DNA of 41,609 bases, from positions 1-41,609 of the forward strand of contig JAOAIU010000056.1 in NCBI GenBank assembly GCA_026414545.1, in the 5' to 3' direction. The notes beneath the pieces were generated by a model. It made no database searches, had not been told where the DNA came from, and saw only the letters and a list, made by a program, of their open reading frames with translations. The DNA comes from Candidatus Saccharicenans sp. (GTDB lineage: Bacteria > Acidobacteriota > Aminicenantia > Aminicenantales > Saccharicenantaceae). The position numbers and the translations under genes were made by a program. Positions 1 through 8,713 of the stretch are shown here, one piece after another (within the stretch, counting starts at the first letter, position 1; every line of letters begins with the position of its first letter).

Positions 1-385
1 AAAAAGTCGCCATGGCCTGGTGGCTGAAACTGAATATCTTCTTTTCTATCATGGTTTTTCAGCGTTTATTACTTCTAATTATAATTGAACCTGAATTCTT
101 ATTCTCTAATTTATATTTTTATATCCTTATTTTTCTCGCTATTGTTTCCCCGGTTTTTCCCGCTTCCAACTCTTGGCTTATGAAATGAAGGCGAGGCTAC
201 TTTGCCCCCGCAGCCTCCAGAACACAAACCGGTGGAAGCTTGAAGATATTTACCGCTCAGACGACAGACCACCGGTATTTAATTAAACCCTTTAATAAAC
301 CCGGGGAAGCGCTCCTTGATTTGAAATAATTTATCCATGCGTAATATCATTTTAATTGATAATAATTACAGGAGCAGGGACACCC
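1..385. other. AT-rich left-edge region without a convincing gene
   Basis: No recognisable gene lies here. A frame open from the left edge (ATG at 12, stop at 186-188) would encode about 58 very hydrophobic residues. It could be the tail of a membrane protein entering from outside the window, but the stretch is AT-rich and its codon use looks non-coding. The right end holds the promoter of the flavin reductase gene. Confidence 0.4.
321..350 (+). promoter_or_regulatory. Sigma-70-type promoter for the flavin reductase gene
   Basis: A -35 box TTGAAA (321-326) and a -10 box TATCAT (345-350) are separated by 18 bases, each one mismatch from consensus. The predicted transcript starts near 357 and gives a leader of about 30 bases carrying GGAG at 371-374. 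Confidence 0.5.
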
Positions 386-928
386 ATGAGAAAATTCCCG
401 TTAAATAAAGCCTTTACCCTGATTGAACCCGGCCCGGTTGTTCTGGTTACCACCCATGATGGAGAAAAAAGCAATATAATGACCATCTCCTGGATAATGG
501 TAGTGGATTTTACACCGAGATTGGCCATGACCACCGGTCCATGGAACTATTCCTATGCTGCCCTGCGCAAAACAAAGGAATGTGTCATCGCCATTCCCAC
601 TTCCGACCTGCTGGACACGGTGGTGAGAATAGGGACATGCACCGGCGCCGATATTAATAAATTTGAAAAATTCAGGCTGACACCGGTCAAGGCCAGGTAT
701 GTTAAGGCACCTTTAATAAAAGAATGCCTGGCCAACATTGAGTGCCAGGTTATCGACATCATCAGGAAACATGATATCGTGGTCCTTGAAGGCCTGGCGG
801 CTTACTATGATGCCTGGCGAAAGGAAAAGCGGATGATTCACGCGGTTGGCGACGGAACCTTTATAGTCGATGGGAAAAAGCTCAACCGAAAGAAGATGAT
901 GCTCTCAAAACTCCCTCAAGGTCTCTGA
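386..928 (+). CDS. Flavin reductase family protein (FMN-binding split barrel)
   Basis: A protein of about 180 residues that fits the flavin reductase-like FMN-binding family. Members bind FMN in a split beta-barrel and either pass electrons from NAD(P)H to flavin or serve as flavoredoxin-like carriers. The N-terminal pattern (PGPVVLVTT, then a stretch about living with 'SNIMTISW') is the typical flavin-contacting strand, followed by a region reading 'CVIAIPT' and 'TGADINKF', both usual in the family. The open frame extends upstream to 356, but the ATG at 386 is preferred because GGAG (371-374) precedes it and the family start aligns there. It is a single-gene unit with its own promoter, facing the leftward cytochrome block. 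The physiological partner is not evident. Confidence in the family is high, in the exact reaction low. Confidence 0.85.
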   Translation: MRKFPLNKAFTLIEPGPVVLVTTHDGEKSNIMTISWIMVVDFTPRLAMTTGPWNYSYAALRKTKECVIAIPTSDLLDTVVRIGTCTGADINKFEKFRLTPVKARYVKAPLIKECLANIECQVIDIIRKHDIVVLEGLAAYYDAWRKEKRMIHAVGDGTFIVDGKKLNRKKMMLSKLPQGL

Positions 929-932
929 ATTT

Positions 933-948
933 AATAATCGCGATTATT
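933..948. repeat. Perfect 16-bp palindrome AATAATCGCGATTATT
   Basis: The two 8-base arms are exact complements with no loop, and the right arm is followed by TT. It lies just after the flavin reductase stop codon and between two converging genes. It could be a binding site or a weak bidirectional terminator; the lack of a loop favours a protein-binding site. Confidence 0.4.
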
Positions 949-1052
949 TTAATGGAAATAAGGATATTGTGTTCACAGACGCCAGCGACTTAAAATTTTG
1001 ATGCTGCCTGATATCTTCTTCGTTATATCTTCGTTTTATCGCTGAGTTCTTA

Positions 1053-1793
1053 TTACCTTGAGGGTTTTTCAGCCCTTTCACCCGCACTGGCCGCTTGAAC
1101 TTCGACAATAATCGAGTCCAAGGCCAGGATGGCCGCCAGCACCGAGGCCAGGGCGCTCCAGCGGTGAACATGGAAGAAGAAAATCTGGGCGGGGTAATTA
1201 AAATATGGAAGCATTGACCCCAGCGTGGAGAGAGCCAGCAGGAAGCCGGCTACCACAAACACCCAGAAGGCCAGGGCTTCCAGGTAGATTCTGGCGATAC
1301 TTTTTTTAAGAAGCGGGCACCAGAAGCCGCCTTTCTGTTGATTTTCCTGAGCCGCAGCCCGGGGCCCCAGCTTTTCCGGAAGATATACCCGGGCTTTGAT
1401 GAACAAAACTATGGTCAGGCTGATGGCAAAGAGAGCCCCGGCTGCCACGTGAAGAAGGAGCGGAAAACCATAAAGGCCCCTCTTCACAAACCAGGCAAAA
1501 AACATCCCGCTAAGGGCCAGGTAAACATAGCACAGGGCCAGGGGATAGAAAACCCAGACCGTCCAGCCCTGGTAATTCTTTCGGCCCCAGGCGATAAGAT
1601 AGTCAAGGCACCGGTCCCAGCGCTCCAGTTTCAGAAAAGAAAATTTCCAGCCAGCCACCCATTTTATATAATCTTTAAAATTTTTAACCGTAAACTTCCT
1701 GTTTTCTTCGGGCAGGCGACTCAGGTAACGACCAAAGGTTAGCCTCAAGCTCAAGCCGACTATCAGGACAAAGCTGGTTATTCCGAATATCAT
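1053..1793 (-). CDS. Cytochrome b-like integral membrane protein
   Basis: A membrane protein of about 246 residues with four to five hydrophobic segments. Histidines inside or next to them ('LLLHVAAG' and 'FFFHVHRW') could ligate b-type haems, as in di-haem cytochrome b/b561 subunits. The start at 1793 is chosen because AGGAG precedes it and overlaps the end of the upstream cytochrome c gene, whose stop codon at 1798-1800 is only four bases away; a GTG at 1829 would be a less likely start. The tight coupling says the two proteins work together, with this one exchanging electrons between the quinone pool and the multihaem protein. The family assignment rests on topology, histidines and context, not on a strong motif. 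Confidence 0.65.
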   Translation of the reverse strand: MIFGITSFVLIVGLSLRLTFGRYLSRLPEENRKFTVKNFKDYIKWVAGWKFSFLKLERWDRCLDYLIAWGRKNYQGWTVWVFYPLALCYVYLALSGMFFAWFVKRGLYGFPLLLHVAAGALFAISLTIVLFIKARVYLPEKLGPRAAAQENQQKGGFWCPLLKKSIARIYLEALAFWVFVVAGFLLALSTLGSMLPYFNYPAQIFFFHVHRWSALASVLAAILALDSIIVEVQAASAGERAEKPSR

Positions 1794-1797
1794 GCGC

Positions 1798-4242
1798 CTA
1801 ACTCCTGCTTTCAGGCCCAGAGGAGTCACCTGAAATACCCGAAGCCCTGCCGGTCATCCTGATGATCACTGCCAGCAACAACAAGCCCATCACCAAAACA
1901 CAGGCGGCCAGGACCAGCTTGAAGGCCGGCCTGACCAGGAAGGTAAAACCGAACAAGAACTGGAAAAGAGGACCGGTTTTCATCAGGTCAGCCCCGAGCC
2001 TGGAATCCCGGTGAGAAGTTTTGAGCGGGGAGCTGGCTTCAATTTTTCCGAAGAAGATCCTGGAGTTCAGACTGTGACAATCGGTGCAGCCATTTTTCCC
2101 GAGAGCCTGCTGGGCTGGCCTGACGTTATGGGCCAGCGGCCAGGTGATGGCCCGGGCCGCCCGGTGCTGGCCTGCTTTTAGCTTTCCATTTTTGTCCAGG
2201 CTAAAGACAAAGCCCGAAGCCACGTAAGCTAATTTACGGTCAGGTTTCGTTTCAGACAGCTTTTTCAAAGCAAGCGTTACCTGTTCCTCGGTGAGAATTT
2301 CTGGGCCGGAGCCGATGGCCGCCAGATTTCTGACCTGGAAACCAGAAAGGAATGGCTGAAATTCATCGCCTGCCAGCCAGCAGATTTCTGGGGTGGAAAC
2401 AGGCTCTCCGCCTTTCTCTGCTTTATCCAGATAGCCCTCAGTTATCCTGTAAATATACTTACCAATAAGAAAAACCGGTTGGCGGCCGTTAGCGAACGGC
2501 TTCAGGTTCTGCAAGGCGCTGAGAACCTTGTCTTCAACTCCTGCTGGCGGGTTGTCCGGGTCGAACTCGGGCAGCAGTGGCCTGACTTCTCCGTTCTTTA
2601 GCTGCGCCAGGAGAAACTTACCTTTGCCTGGCTTTGCGGCCAGAGGAGTTTTTTCCAGCAGCCTGGCCTTGAGGCTACCATCCACATTCGGTTCAAACAG
2701 ACAATCAGAAATAATCACCGCCGGATAAAAACCTTCACCAGCCAGCGGAATAAGAGAATTCAGGAGACTGGCCACATTCTCTTTAAGATTAAAGATTTCA
2801 GGGACGGCGGCCAGGATTTCCTGGCTGTCAACCGGCTTCAGCTCGCCATCTTTTATCTCGGCCCAGAAGGCTGGCCACATTATTCTCTCGGGATAGACTT
2901 TTTTATCCGCTTCCCTGACGAAAACCGGTTCTACCAGTTGCGGATACTCCGAGGTCCAGACCGCCTTGCCGAAAATTCCCAGACGGTTGGCCCGGGAAGT
3001 ATAGATAGGCTGCGGCTCTTTTTCGGGCAACAAGCCTGAATGACAGACAGTGCAGGCCAGGCGCTCAAAATGAACCTTCGGAATCCCTTTATGCGCCGGC
3101 CTGGGAGCTCCGAGTCTTCCAGCAAAACCTTTTCCGCCTTTTTCCGGTTTCTGGCCGAGATGGCAGCCGGCGCAGGTAAAGTCCTGGGCCTGGAGATTGG
3201 AACGGCTGAGCTTTTCACCTTCAAAACCCCTGACCATCTCATGGCTGAGGTCATGGCGATGACAATCAACGCACTTTAAGCCGGCCTGCAGATGGACATC
3301 CCGGTCAACCTCAGCCCGGGATTTTGCTGTCCTGGGACTAACCGAATGGCAGGCCAGGCAGCGGTCATCCTCAGGAGGGGGCAATTCCAGGACAGCATTA
3401 TTCTTGCTGTCGAACAGGTTCGGGTTATACCTGACCTGAGGCACCACCGCCCATTCGCGGTCATCGGGATTGGGGCCGTCGGCTATGTTCCAGGTCGCGG
3501 GCAGGCGCGAGGCCATGCCCACCACCTCCCCCAGGCCCGAAGCCGCCGTCGCTGCCCAGCGAAAATTCTCCCTCATGACCTGCTTGACCCATTCCGAGTG
3601 GTCCTGGAGCGGCGATTTATGGTGACAGCCCAGGCAATTGATTTCCAGCTTGCCGGAGACATTCCAGCGAGAGTCCGGGGTCTGGTTTTCGTCTGACGGT
3701 TCGCCCGGACCTCCACCGCTGAGATTTCTGGCGAAAAGCGTTACGAATCTCCAATCGCTCAGGCCGAGCTGCTCGGGCGACCAGAATCCCGGATATTTCT
3801 GGAAAGAAATCGGAAGCTGTACCCCGGTCCTATTATCAACCAGGAACCAGGGCTCGGTCCGACGGTCAACGGCTGGCCTGTTTTTATAATTGAAATGTGT
3901 TCCCTGGCTGATGGTGGAATAACTATGGCAGGGTTCGCAGGAATAGCGGGTGGAAAAAGGCAGGGCGTTCGGGGCGGCCGGGACTATTTTTTGATTGAAC
4001 TCGTCGTTAAGGGGGATGCGGTGGAGCGGGGAGAGCTGGCTGCCCGACCATTCTTTTTTCTCTTCTGCCTTTAGCTTTATTTCCTGCCCCGGGCTGACCT
4101 CGGAACGGGCTTCGAGCAGCCTGGAAACTGAAACGGCCATAAGAATGAAAACTGCCAGACTGACCAGGAGCAGGCCCGTGTGCCAGATGGACCTTAAGGT
4201 TATTCGTCGGCTTTCCTGCCTCCTATCGTTCTGCCTTCTCAT
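1798..4242 (-). CDS. Membrane-anchored multihaem cytochrome c (seven CXXCH)
   Basis: About 814 residues from the ATG at 4242, or 835 from an in-frame TTG at 4305; neither has a good ribosome binding site. Numbering from the TTG, a membrane anchor lies at about 43-61, haem motifs CEPCH, CLGCH, CLACH, CVDCH, CAGCH and CTVCH at about 123, 224, 316, 345, 378 and 418, then a long haem-free stretch, CTDCH at 740, and a second hydrophobic segment near 790-815. The haem-bearing part should sit in the periplasm with both ends in the inner membrane. It is followed within five bases by the cytochrome b-like gene, forming a two-gene electron-transfer module. Whether it is a carrier or a terminal reductase cannot be told; I did not recognise a characterised reductase. 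The Tat-exported oxidoreductase upstream may be a donor (inference). Confidence 0.85.
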   Translation of the reverse strand: MRRQNDRRQESRRITLRSIWHTGLLLVSLAVFILMAVSVSRLLEARSEVSPGQEIKLKAEEKKEWSGSQLSPLHRIPLNDEFNQKIVPAAPNALPFSTRYSCEPCHSYSTISQGTHFNYKNRPAVDRRTEPWFLVDNRTGVQLPISFQKYPGFWSPEQLGLSDWRFVTLFARNLSGGGPGEPSDENQTPDSRWNVSGKLEINCLGCHHKSPLQDHSEWVKQVMRENFRWAATAASGLGEVVGMASRLPATWNIADGPNPDDREWAVVPQVRYNPNLFDSKNNAVLELPPPEDDRCLACHSVSPRTAKSRAEVDRDVHLQAGLKCVDCHRHDLSHEMVRGFEGEKLSRSNLQAQDFTCAGCHLGQKPEKGGKGFAGRLGAPRPAHKGIPKVHFERLACTVCHSGLLPEKEPQPIYTSRANRLGIFGKAVWTSEYPQLVEPVFVREADKKVYPERIMWPAFWAEIKDGELKPVDSQEILAAVPEIFNLKENVASLLNSLIPLAGEGFYPAVIISDCLFEPNVDGSLKARLLEKTPLAAKPGKGKFLLAQLKNGEVRPLLPEFDPDNPPAGVEDKVLSALQNLKPFANGRQPVFLIGKYIYRITEGYLDKAEKGGEPVSTPEICWLAGDEFQPFLSGFQVRNLAAIGSGPEILTEEQVTLALKKLSETKPDRKLAYVASGFVFSLDKNGKLKAGQHRAARAITWPLAHNVRPAQQALGKNGCTDCHSLNSRIFFGKIEASSPLKTSHRDSRLGADLMKTGPLFQFLFGFTFLVRPAFKLVLAACVLVMGLLLLAVIIRMTGRASGISGDSSGPESRS

Positions 4243-4404
4243 TTCATATCTTTCATCAGGCTCTTTAATTTTTCTTTTATTAACTATCTTTAACCTGTTG
4301 ATCAACCCTGTTTGGCCTTATCCATCCAGTCTCTTTCACCCAGGTCCCGCCTGGAGCTCCTTTGTTCCAGCACTTAGATTACCGCTGTTCCCACTTTATT
4401 TTTC

Positions 4405-5841
4405 TCAGACCTTGAACTGCTCAGGGCTGAACCTGAGCAGGGTCTTACTTCTTACCGCTTCATTGACCTTAAGCACGGCTACCGCCGTTTCGTAGGCCAG
4501 CTCAGCCGGGCAATTCAAAGGAATTCCTTTGCGGATGGCCTCAAAAAAATTCTCCAGATGTGGCTGGTGGGCTGGCTTGGCCAGCTCGACCGGCAACGGC
4601 CAGCGACCGGCTTCGGCTGTGACCCGGACATCCACAAAGACATTCCTGGTTTCAACTTTCTGGATGGGCGGAGCTTCTGACTGAATCAGGCCTTCCCGGA
4701 CCAAAGGCTCCCAGTCCGGGGCATGGGCTTCACGGTAGGCCCAGTTACCCTTCTGCGGCACTTCGGACAGCACCAGCGAGCCGTTCTCGCCCATGAACGT
4801 TTCGTAAAAGCCCCCGTGAGAAGTGGTAGTTTGGACCTGATAGAAGGCCCGGGCGGTGCCTTCAGGAGCGTCGTATTCGTAGATGACCATGACGTTATCG
4901 TACCACTCCCGGTTGGGGTAATAATCCACCCCGCCGGAAGCCACGGCTGTCTTCGGGTTGCTCTTGAAAACCCAGCTGAACAGGTCAATCTGGTGGGAAC
5001 CGAGGTCGACAATGGGGCCGCCGCCGTATTTCTTGAACCAGCGCCAGTTGCGGAACTCTTCCATGGAACCGTACCCATATTTATGCAGGGTCTGGGGATC
5101 GATGGTAAATTTCTTCGGCCAGCCCAGCATGTCAGCCTTGGCCCGGTTCCACTGGGCATAGGCAATCATCACCCGGCCCAGCAGCCGGCGGTCATGAATG
5201 AGCTTTTCTATGGCATGAATGTAACGGGGGTTGGAGCGACGTTGATGGCCAATCTGCAGGAGCTTTTTTGTTCGGCGGGCAGTTTCCACCATGGAACGGG
5301 CTTTTTCCAGGCTGTTGGACATTTCTTTTTCACAGTAGACGTGCAGCCCATGGTTGAGGCAGGCGTTGGTATGTTCGGCGTGCACCCAGTCCGGGGTAGC
5401 CACGATGACCGCATCCAGGTCCTTTTCGCTGTCCAGCATCTGCCGGTAATCTTCATAAACGTTGGGAGACTGGCCGTACTTGCGAACATAGCCCGAGGCG
5501 TAGGTCCGGCTGTACTCCCAGATATCGCAGATGGCGGCGATTTTTATACCGGGAATCCTGAGGCAGCAATCGAGCAGAATTCGGCCCTGTTCCCCGGCCC
5601 CGATCAGAGCAACACGCAGCTCATCGGAAGGCATAACGGCCTGACCTTTGCCTTGGTCGCTGATGAGGAGCGGGGTACCGAACAATTTACCGGTAGCCAC
5701 AGTCAGTCCGGCTGCGGCCGTCGTCTTCAGAAAGTCCCGGCGGGTGAGCCCGGAACTGGCTCTCTGGTCGGACTGCGGGTTGGATTCATTGATAGCTTTA
5801 ATCAGTTTTTCACTCTTCCCTGTTTTTTGCGCCATGCTCAT
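4405..5841 (-). CDS. Tat-exported Gfo/Idh/MocA family oxidoreductase
   Basis: A 478-residue NAD(P)-type oxidoreductase. A twin-arginine signal (TRRDFLKTTAAAG) near residue 33 follows an unusually long polar N-terminus. The Rossmann domain opens with 'VALIGAGEQG', and the C-terminal alpha/beta domain carries 'GGGPIVDLGSHQIDLFSW', typical of the family. The usual EKP motif reads CEKEM at 170-174: the lysine that acts in catalysis is kept but proline is replaced by glutamate. Exported members usually hold their cofactor tightly and act on sugars or glycosides in the periplasm; GH109 glycosidases are relatives. ATG at 5841 is preceded by a purine-rich GAAGAGAG, and an alternative ATG lies six bases downstream. 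The multihaem cytochrome and cytochrome b genes follow on the same strand. The substrate is unknown. Confidence 0.88.
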   Translation of the reverse strand: MSMAQKTGKSEKLIKAINESNPQSDQRASSGLTRRDFLKTTAAAGLTVATGKLFGTPLLISDQGKGQAVMPSDELRVALIGAGEQGRILLDCCLRIPGIKIAAICDIWEYSRTYASGYVRKYGQSPNVYEDYRQMLDSEKDLDAVIVATPDWVHAEHTNACLNHGLHVYCEKEMSNSLEKARSMVETARRTKKLLQIGHQRRSNPRYIHAIEKLIHDRRLLGRVMIAYAQWNRAKADMLGWPKKFTIDPQTLHKYGYGSMEEFRNWRWFKKYGGGPIVDLGSHQIDLFSWVFKSNPKTAVASGGVDYYPNREWYDNVMVIYEYDAPEGTARAFYQVQTTTSHGGFYETFMGENGSLVLSEVPQKGNWAYREAHAPDWEPLVREGLIQSEAPPIQKVETRNVFVDVRVTAEAGRWPLPVELAKPAHQPHLENFFEAIRKGIPLNCPAELAYETAVAVLKVNEAVRSKTLLRFSPEQFKV

Positions 5842-6288
5842 CTCTCTTCACTCCCGGGGGGACCGGGCTTATCTATTTTCTTACAAAACGCCTGCGGAGA
5901 GAAACACTTTTTTAGCGTTCATAAATTTCTACAATAATTTGCCTGCCAACGCAACTTCAGGGCCCCGGGCCAGTTTTCCCAGTTCCAATACCGCCCGGGC
6001 AGAACTTGTGAGACCAATCAAGAAAACAGGGATAAACCAGATCGCCTGAATTCTCTCTCAGCCTGGTCTTTCAACCCGGCCTCCCCAGGTCAGCTCAGAA
6101 TAAGGGCTTCAAGCTGAGGCCCGCTGGCAGAAAAGCCGACCATCTCGGAGAAACATAACATATGAATGGCTATTCATATAATCTCATTCTCCGAACCTAA
6201 CCAGGGGTGGAATTTAACCCTGCTTAACTTAAAGGCAACTCCGGCTGGCGCCCCGGGCTTCCGGCAAAAGGAGGCAGCCGGGTGCTTC
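5842..6288. other. 447-base intergenic region with a shared operator element
   Basis: No credible protein gene. The region lies between two leftward genes but contains, on the + strand, a palindrome with an embedded -10 box (6157-6182) and a GC-rich hairpin followed by a T-rich run (6252-6297). Together they could delimit a short rightward transcript. The rest shows no structure I could identify. Confidence 0.5.
6157..6182 (+). promoter_or_regulatory. Palindromic operator overlapping a -10 box, copy 1
   Basis: The core at 6160-6179 is an inverted repeat of half-site ATATGAATGG, with nine of ten base pairs matching. It runs directly into TATAAT at 6177-6182. The same 26-base element, with two mismatches, precedes the HEAT-repeat gene at 13707-13732. 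No good -35 box stands 17-18 bases upstream. The half-site TGAATG resembles sites of TetR-type regulators such as Bacillus FadR, but no regulator gene is in this window. It may control a rightward transcript or, read on the other strand, the exported oxidoreductase gene at 4405-5841. Confidence 0.6.
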
Positions 6289-6298
6289 TTATTTTTTC
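6189..6298 (+). ncRNA. Candidate small RNA between operator and hairpin
   Basis: Predicted only from its borders: the -10 box at 6177-6182 would start RNA near 6189, and a hairpin with a T-rich tail ends near 6297. The product would be about 110 bases, and its 3' end would overlap antisense to the last codons of the sugar isomerase gene. No known RNA family is recognised. Confidence 0.22.
6252..6297 (+). terminator. Possible rightward terminator hairpin
   Basis: CCCGGGCT (6252-6259) pairs with AGCCGGG (6276-6282) with one bulged G, extended inside by a TCC/GGA pairing. A T-rich run with six consecutive T follows at 6292-6297. The nine-base gap before the T run weakens the case. Confidence 0.3.
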
Positions 6299-7278
6299 AT
6301 GTGGCGGTCGAAGGCCAGGCCGGATGGCGGAAAATCGTGGCTGCGGACAAAATCCAGAGCTTCTTTGGCCCCAAATTCCCGGTCCATGCCATTATCTTCC
6401 CACTCCACTGAGAGCGGTCCGCTGTAACCGATGGCGTTAAGCTCCCTGATGATGGACTCGAAGTCCACATCTCCATGGCCCAGGGAGCGGAAATTCCAGC
6501 CCCGGCGCAGGTCGCCGAAGGGCAGGTGAGAACCGATGAGCGAAGCCTTGCCATCCAGGGTCAACGCCACATCTTTCATGTGCACATGGAAAATCCGGTC
6601 GGGGAATTCGCGGATGAAGAGGTGCGGCACCATCCCCTGCCAGAGAAGATGGCTGGGGTCAAAGTTGAAGCCCAGGGTCGGCCGATAATCAAAGACTTCC
6701 AGCAGTTTCCTGGCCGTGTAGATATCAAAGGCAATCTCGGTCGGGTGGACTTCCAGAGCAAATTTCACGGCCCAATGGTCAAACTCGTCCAGTATGGGAG
6801 TCCAGAGCTCTTTGATTTTCTTAAAACCCTGCTCAACCATTTCCTCGCTGGTTGGCGGGAATGAATACCAGAATTTCCAGATGGGGGAACCCATGAAGCC
6901 ATTGACCACATAGCAGCCGAGATTCCTGGCGGCCCGGGCGGTAAGCTTCATCTCTTCGATGGCCCAGGCCCGAAGCTCTTCGGGCTTTCCTTTAACTGCC
7001 TCCGGGGCAAAAGTGTCAAGGCGCGGGTCATACAGGTCGCCAACACACTGCCCGGCCAGGTGGGCCCCCAGAGCCCAGCACTTGAGGTTGTGAGCAGCCA
7101 GGGTTTCCAGCTTTTTCTGAACATAAGCCTGGTCTTCGGCCGCTTTTTTTACTTCCATATGGTCGCCCCAGCAGGCTATCTCCAGGCCGTCATAACCCCA
7201 GACACTGGCTTTCTGGCACATGGTTTCAAAGGGCAGGTCAGCCCATTGCCCGGTAAATATCGTTATCGGTCTTTTCAT
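6289..7278 (-). CDS. Sugar phosphate isomerase/epimerase family protein (TIM barrel)
   Basis: A 329-residue protein of the xylose isomerase-like/AP endonuclease 2 TIM-barrel family. It contains the family's metal-site signatures: a glutamate in 'ALEVHPTE', 'FDPSHLLW' with Asp and His, 'HVHMKD', and a terminal 'VEWED'. No signal peptide is visible, so it acts in the cytoplasm. Members isomerise or epimerise sugars and keto-sugars, and they are often encoded beside Gfo/Idh oxidoreductases, as here on both sides. GAGGAGG just before the ATG at 7278 makes the start secure. The likely role is interconversion of an oxidised sugar made or used by the flanking oxidoreductases; the exact substrate cannot be read from sequence. 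Confidence 0.88.
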   Translation of the reverse strand: MKRPITIFTGQWADLPFETMCQKASVWGYDGLEIACWGDHMEVKKAAEDQAYVQKKLETLAAHNLKCWALGAHLAGQCVGDLYDPRLDTFAPEAVKGKPEELRAWAIEEMKLTARAARNLGCYVVNGFMGSPIWKFWYSFPPTSEEMVEQGFKKIKELWTPILDEFDHWAVKFALEVHPTEIAFDIYTARKLLEVFDYRPTLGFNFDPSHLLWQGMVPHLFIREFPDRIFHVHMKDVALTLDGKASLIGSHLPFGDLRRGWNFRSLGHGDVDFESIIRELNAIGYSGPLSVEWEDNGMDREFGAKEALDFVRSHDFPPSGLAFDRHMKK

Positions 7279-7540
7279 CTTTTCCTCCTCGTTTCTTTAA
7301 TCTATCTATATTTTATTACTTGTTTTATTTCTCTCTATAATGCTGCTTTTTTATTGTTTTATCATTTACCTTTTTAACCTTTTATCTGCCCGGGGAGGCG
7401 GACCCATAAGACAATCTTCTTTTCCAGACCCTCAAATTCCTCATCGCACCCGTATTCTTTAAGGCCGCCCCACAAAATTTTTGACCTCGCTTTATTAATC
7501 TCTAAAGCTTATTTAAAGAAACAACTTCTGTGCTGCCTTA

Positions 7541-8713
7541 CTAAAACTCGACCCAGACCGCGCCCCGGTTTGAGCTTTCCACGCACTTTTCTATGAACCG
7601 TACGCCGCGCACACCTTCCTCAGCATCGGGAAAATCCAGGTCTTCCTCGGTGAGCGGCTGGCCATGAAGCTTCTTATCAAGGGCGGTGATAAAGGTGGAA
7701 TAGATATTGGCAAAGGCTTCAAAATAGCCTTCGTTGTGGCCCGATGGGATCCGGGACAGAGCCTGGGCCCGTGGGCACATCGGGTCCCGGCCACGCGAAA
7801 TATAAGCCACAGGCCGGTCCAGGTAGGCAATCCGGGCGTGGTTGGGGTCTTCCTGGTACCACTCAACCGAAGCCCTGGTGCCGTATATCCTCACCCTGAA
7901 GCCGTTGTCGTGACCGACAGCAATCTGCGAGCACCAGTACAGCCCGCGCGCTCCGCCCTTGAAATTAACCATGATGGAAGCGTTGTCGTCGAGCGGCCGG
8001 CCCTCGCCAAAGTGGTCCAGTCGGGCTAAGAGCGACTCGATTTCCAGGCCAGTGAGGTAGGAAACCATATGCTCGATGTGGGAGCCAATGTCGCCGACGC
8101 AGTTGGAAATGCCGGCCCGGTCCGGGTCGGTGCGCCAGGCGGCTTGCTTCTGGCCAGTTTTTTCGAGCAGGGTGGCCAGCCATTCCTGCGGGTATTCGCC
8201 GGCTACGAAGCGAATTGTTCCCAGCTCGCCGCTGGCGATCAGGTGCCGGAGGTGCTTGATTATGGGAAAGCCGGAGTAGGTGTAGGTAACACAGAAAAGC
8301 AGGTCTTTCTGGCGAGCCAGGCCAGACAGTTCCTGGGCTAATTTACTGCTCGTGGCTAAGGGTTTATCGCAGACCACGGCAAAGCCCAGGTCAAGGGCTA
8401 AACGGGCTATCGGATAATGGGTGTTGTTGGGCGTGACGATGACGATAAAATCGGGGCGGTCCGGATGGTTCGCTTCAGCCCTGAGCATCTCTTCATAATC
8501 TCTGTAAAGACGGCTTTTATCCAGGCCGAGAAGTTCACCGGTCCTGAGCGTGTTTTCATAGCTCTGGGAAAAACAACCGGCCACCAGCCGGGCCTTCCCG
8601 TCCATGGCTATGGCCTTGCGGTGCACGTCGCCGATGAAGGCCCCGACCCCGCCGCCGACCATGGCGTATTTAAGCTGAGTTACCTTGCCGAGTGTTTCCT
8701 GTCCTTCAATCAT
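7541..8713 (-). CDS. Cytoplasmic Gfo/Idh/MocA family oxidoreductase
   Basis: A 390-residue NAD(P)-dependent oxidoreductase without signal peptide. The nucleotide-binding loop is 'MVGGGVGAFIG' near residue 18, and the EKP-type motif reads CDKPLA at 115-120 with the catalytic lysine intact. The C-terminal domain has 'CVGDIGSHIEHM', the usual active-site helix. AAGGAG before the ATG at 8713 fixes the start. It is separated by about 260 bases from the isomerase gene downstream on the same strand, and diverges from the sialidase-like gene. In contrast to the two exported relatives in this window, it should use free NAD(P) in the cytoplasm, probably on a sugar or inositol-like compound. Confidence 0.9.
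   Translation of the reverse strand: MIEGQETLGKVTQLKYAMVGGGVGAFIGDVHRKAIAMDGKARLVAGCFSQSYENTLRTGELLGLDKSRLYRDYEEMLRAEANHPDRPDFIVIVTPNNTHYPIARLALDLGFAVVCDKPLATSSKLAQELSGLARQKDLLFCVTYTYSGFPIIKHLRHLIASGELGTIRFVAGEYPQEWLATLLEKTGQKQAAWRTDPDRAGISNCVGDIGSHIEHMVSYLTGLEIESLLARLDHFGEGRPLDDNASIMVNFKGGARGLYWCSQIAVGHDNGFRVRIYGTRASVEWYQEDPNHARIAYLDRPVAYISRGRDPMCPRAQALSRIPSGHNEGYFEAFANIYSTFITALDKKLHGQPLTEEDLDFPDAEEGVRGVRFIEKCVESSNRGAVWVEF

Noticed and set aside
4723-5937. 404-codon rightward open frame
   Set aside because: It is antisense to the exported Gfo/Idh gene, which has clear motifs and a Tat signal; the rightward translation has no family features.
6289-6411. Rightward frame with AAAGGAGG near 6268
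   Set aside because: A GTG after this site would open a short peptide, but it runs antisense through the isomerase gene and has no recognisable features.
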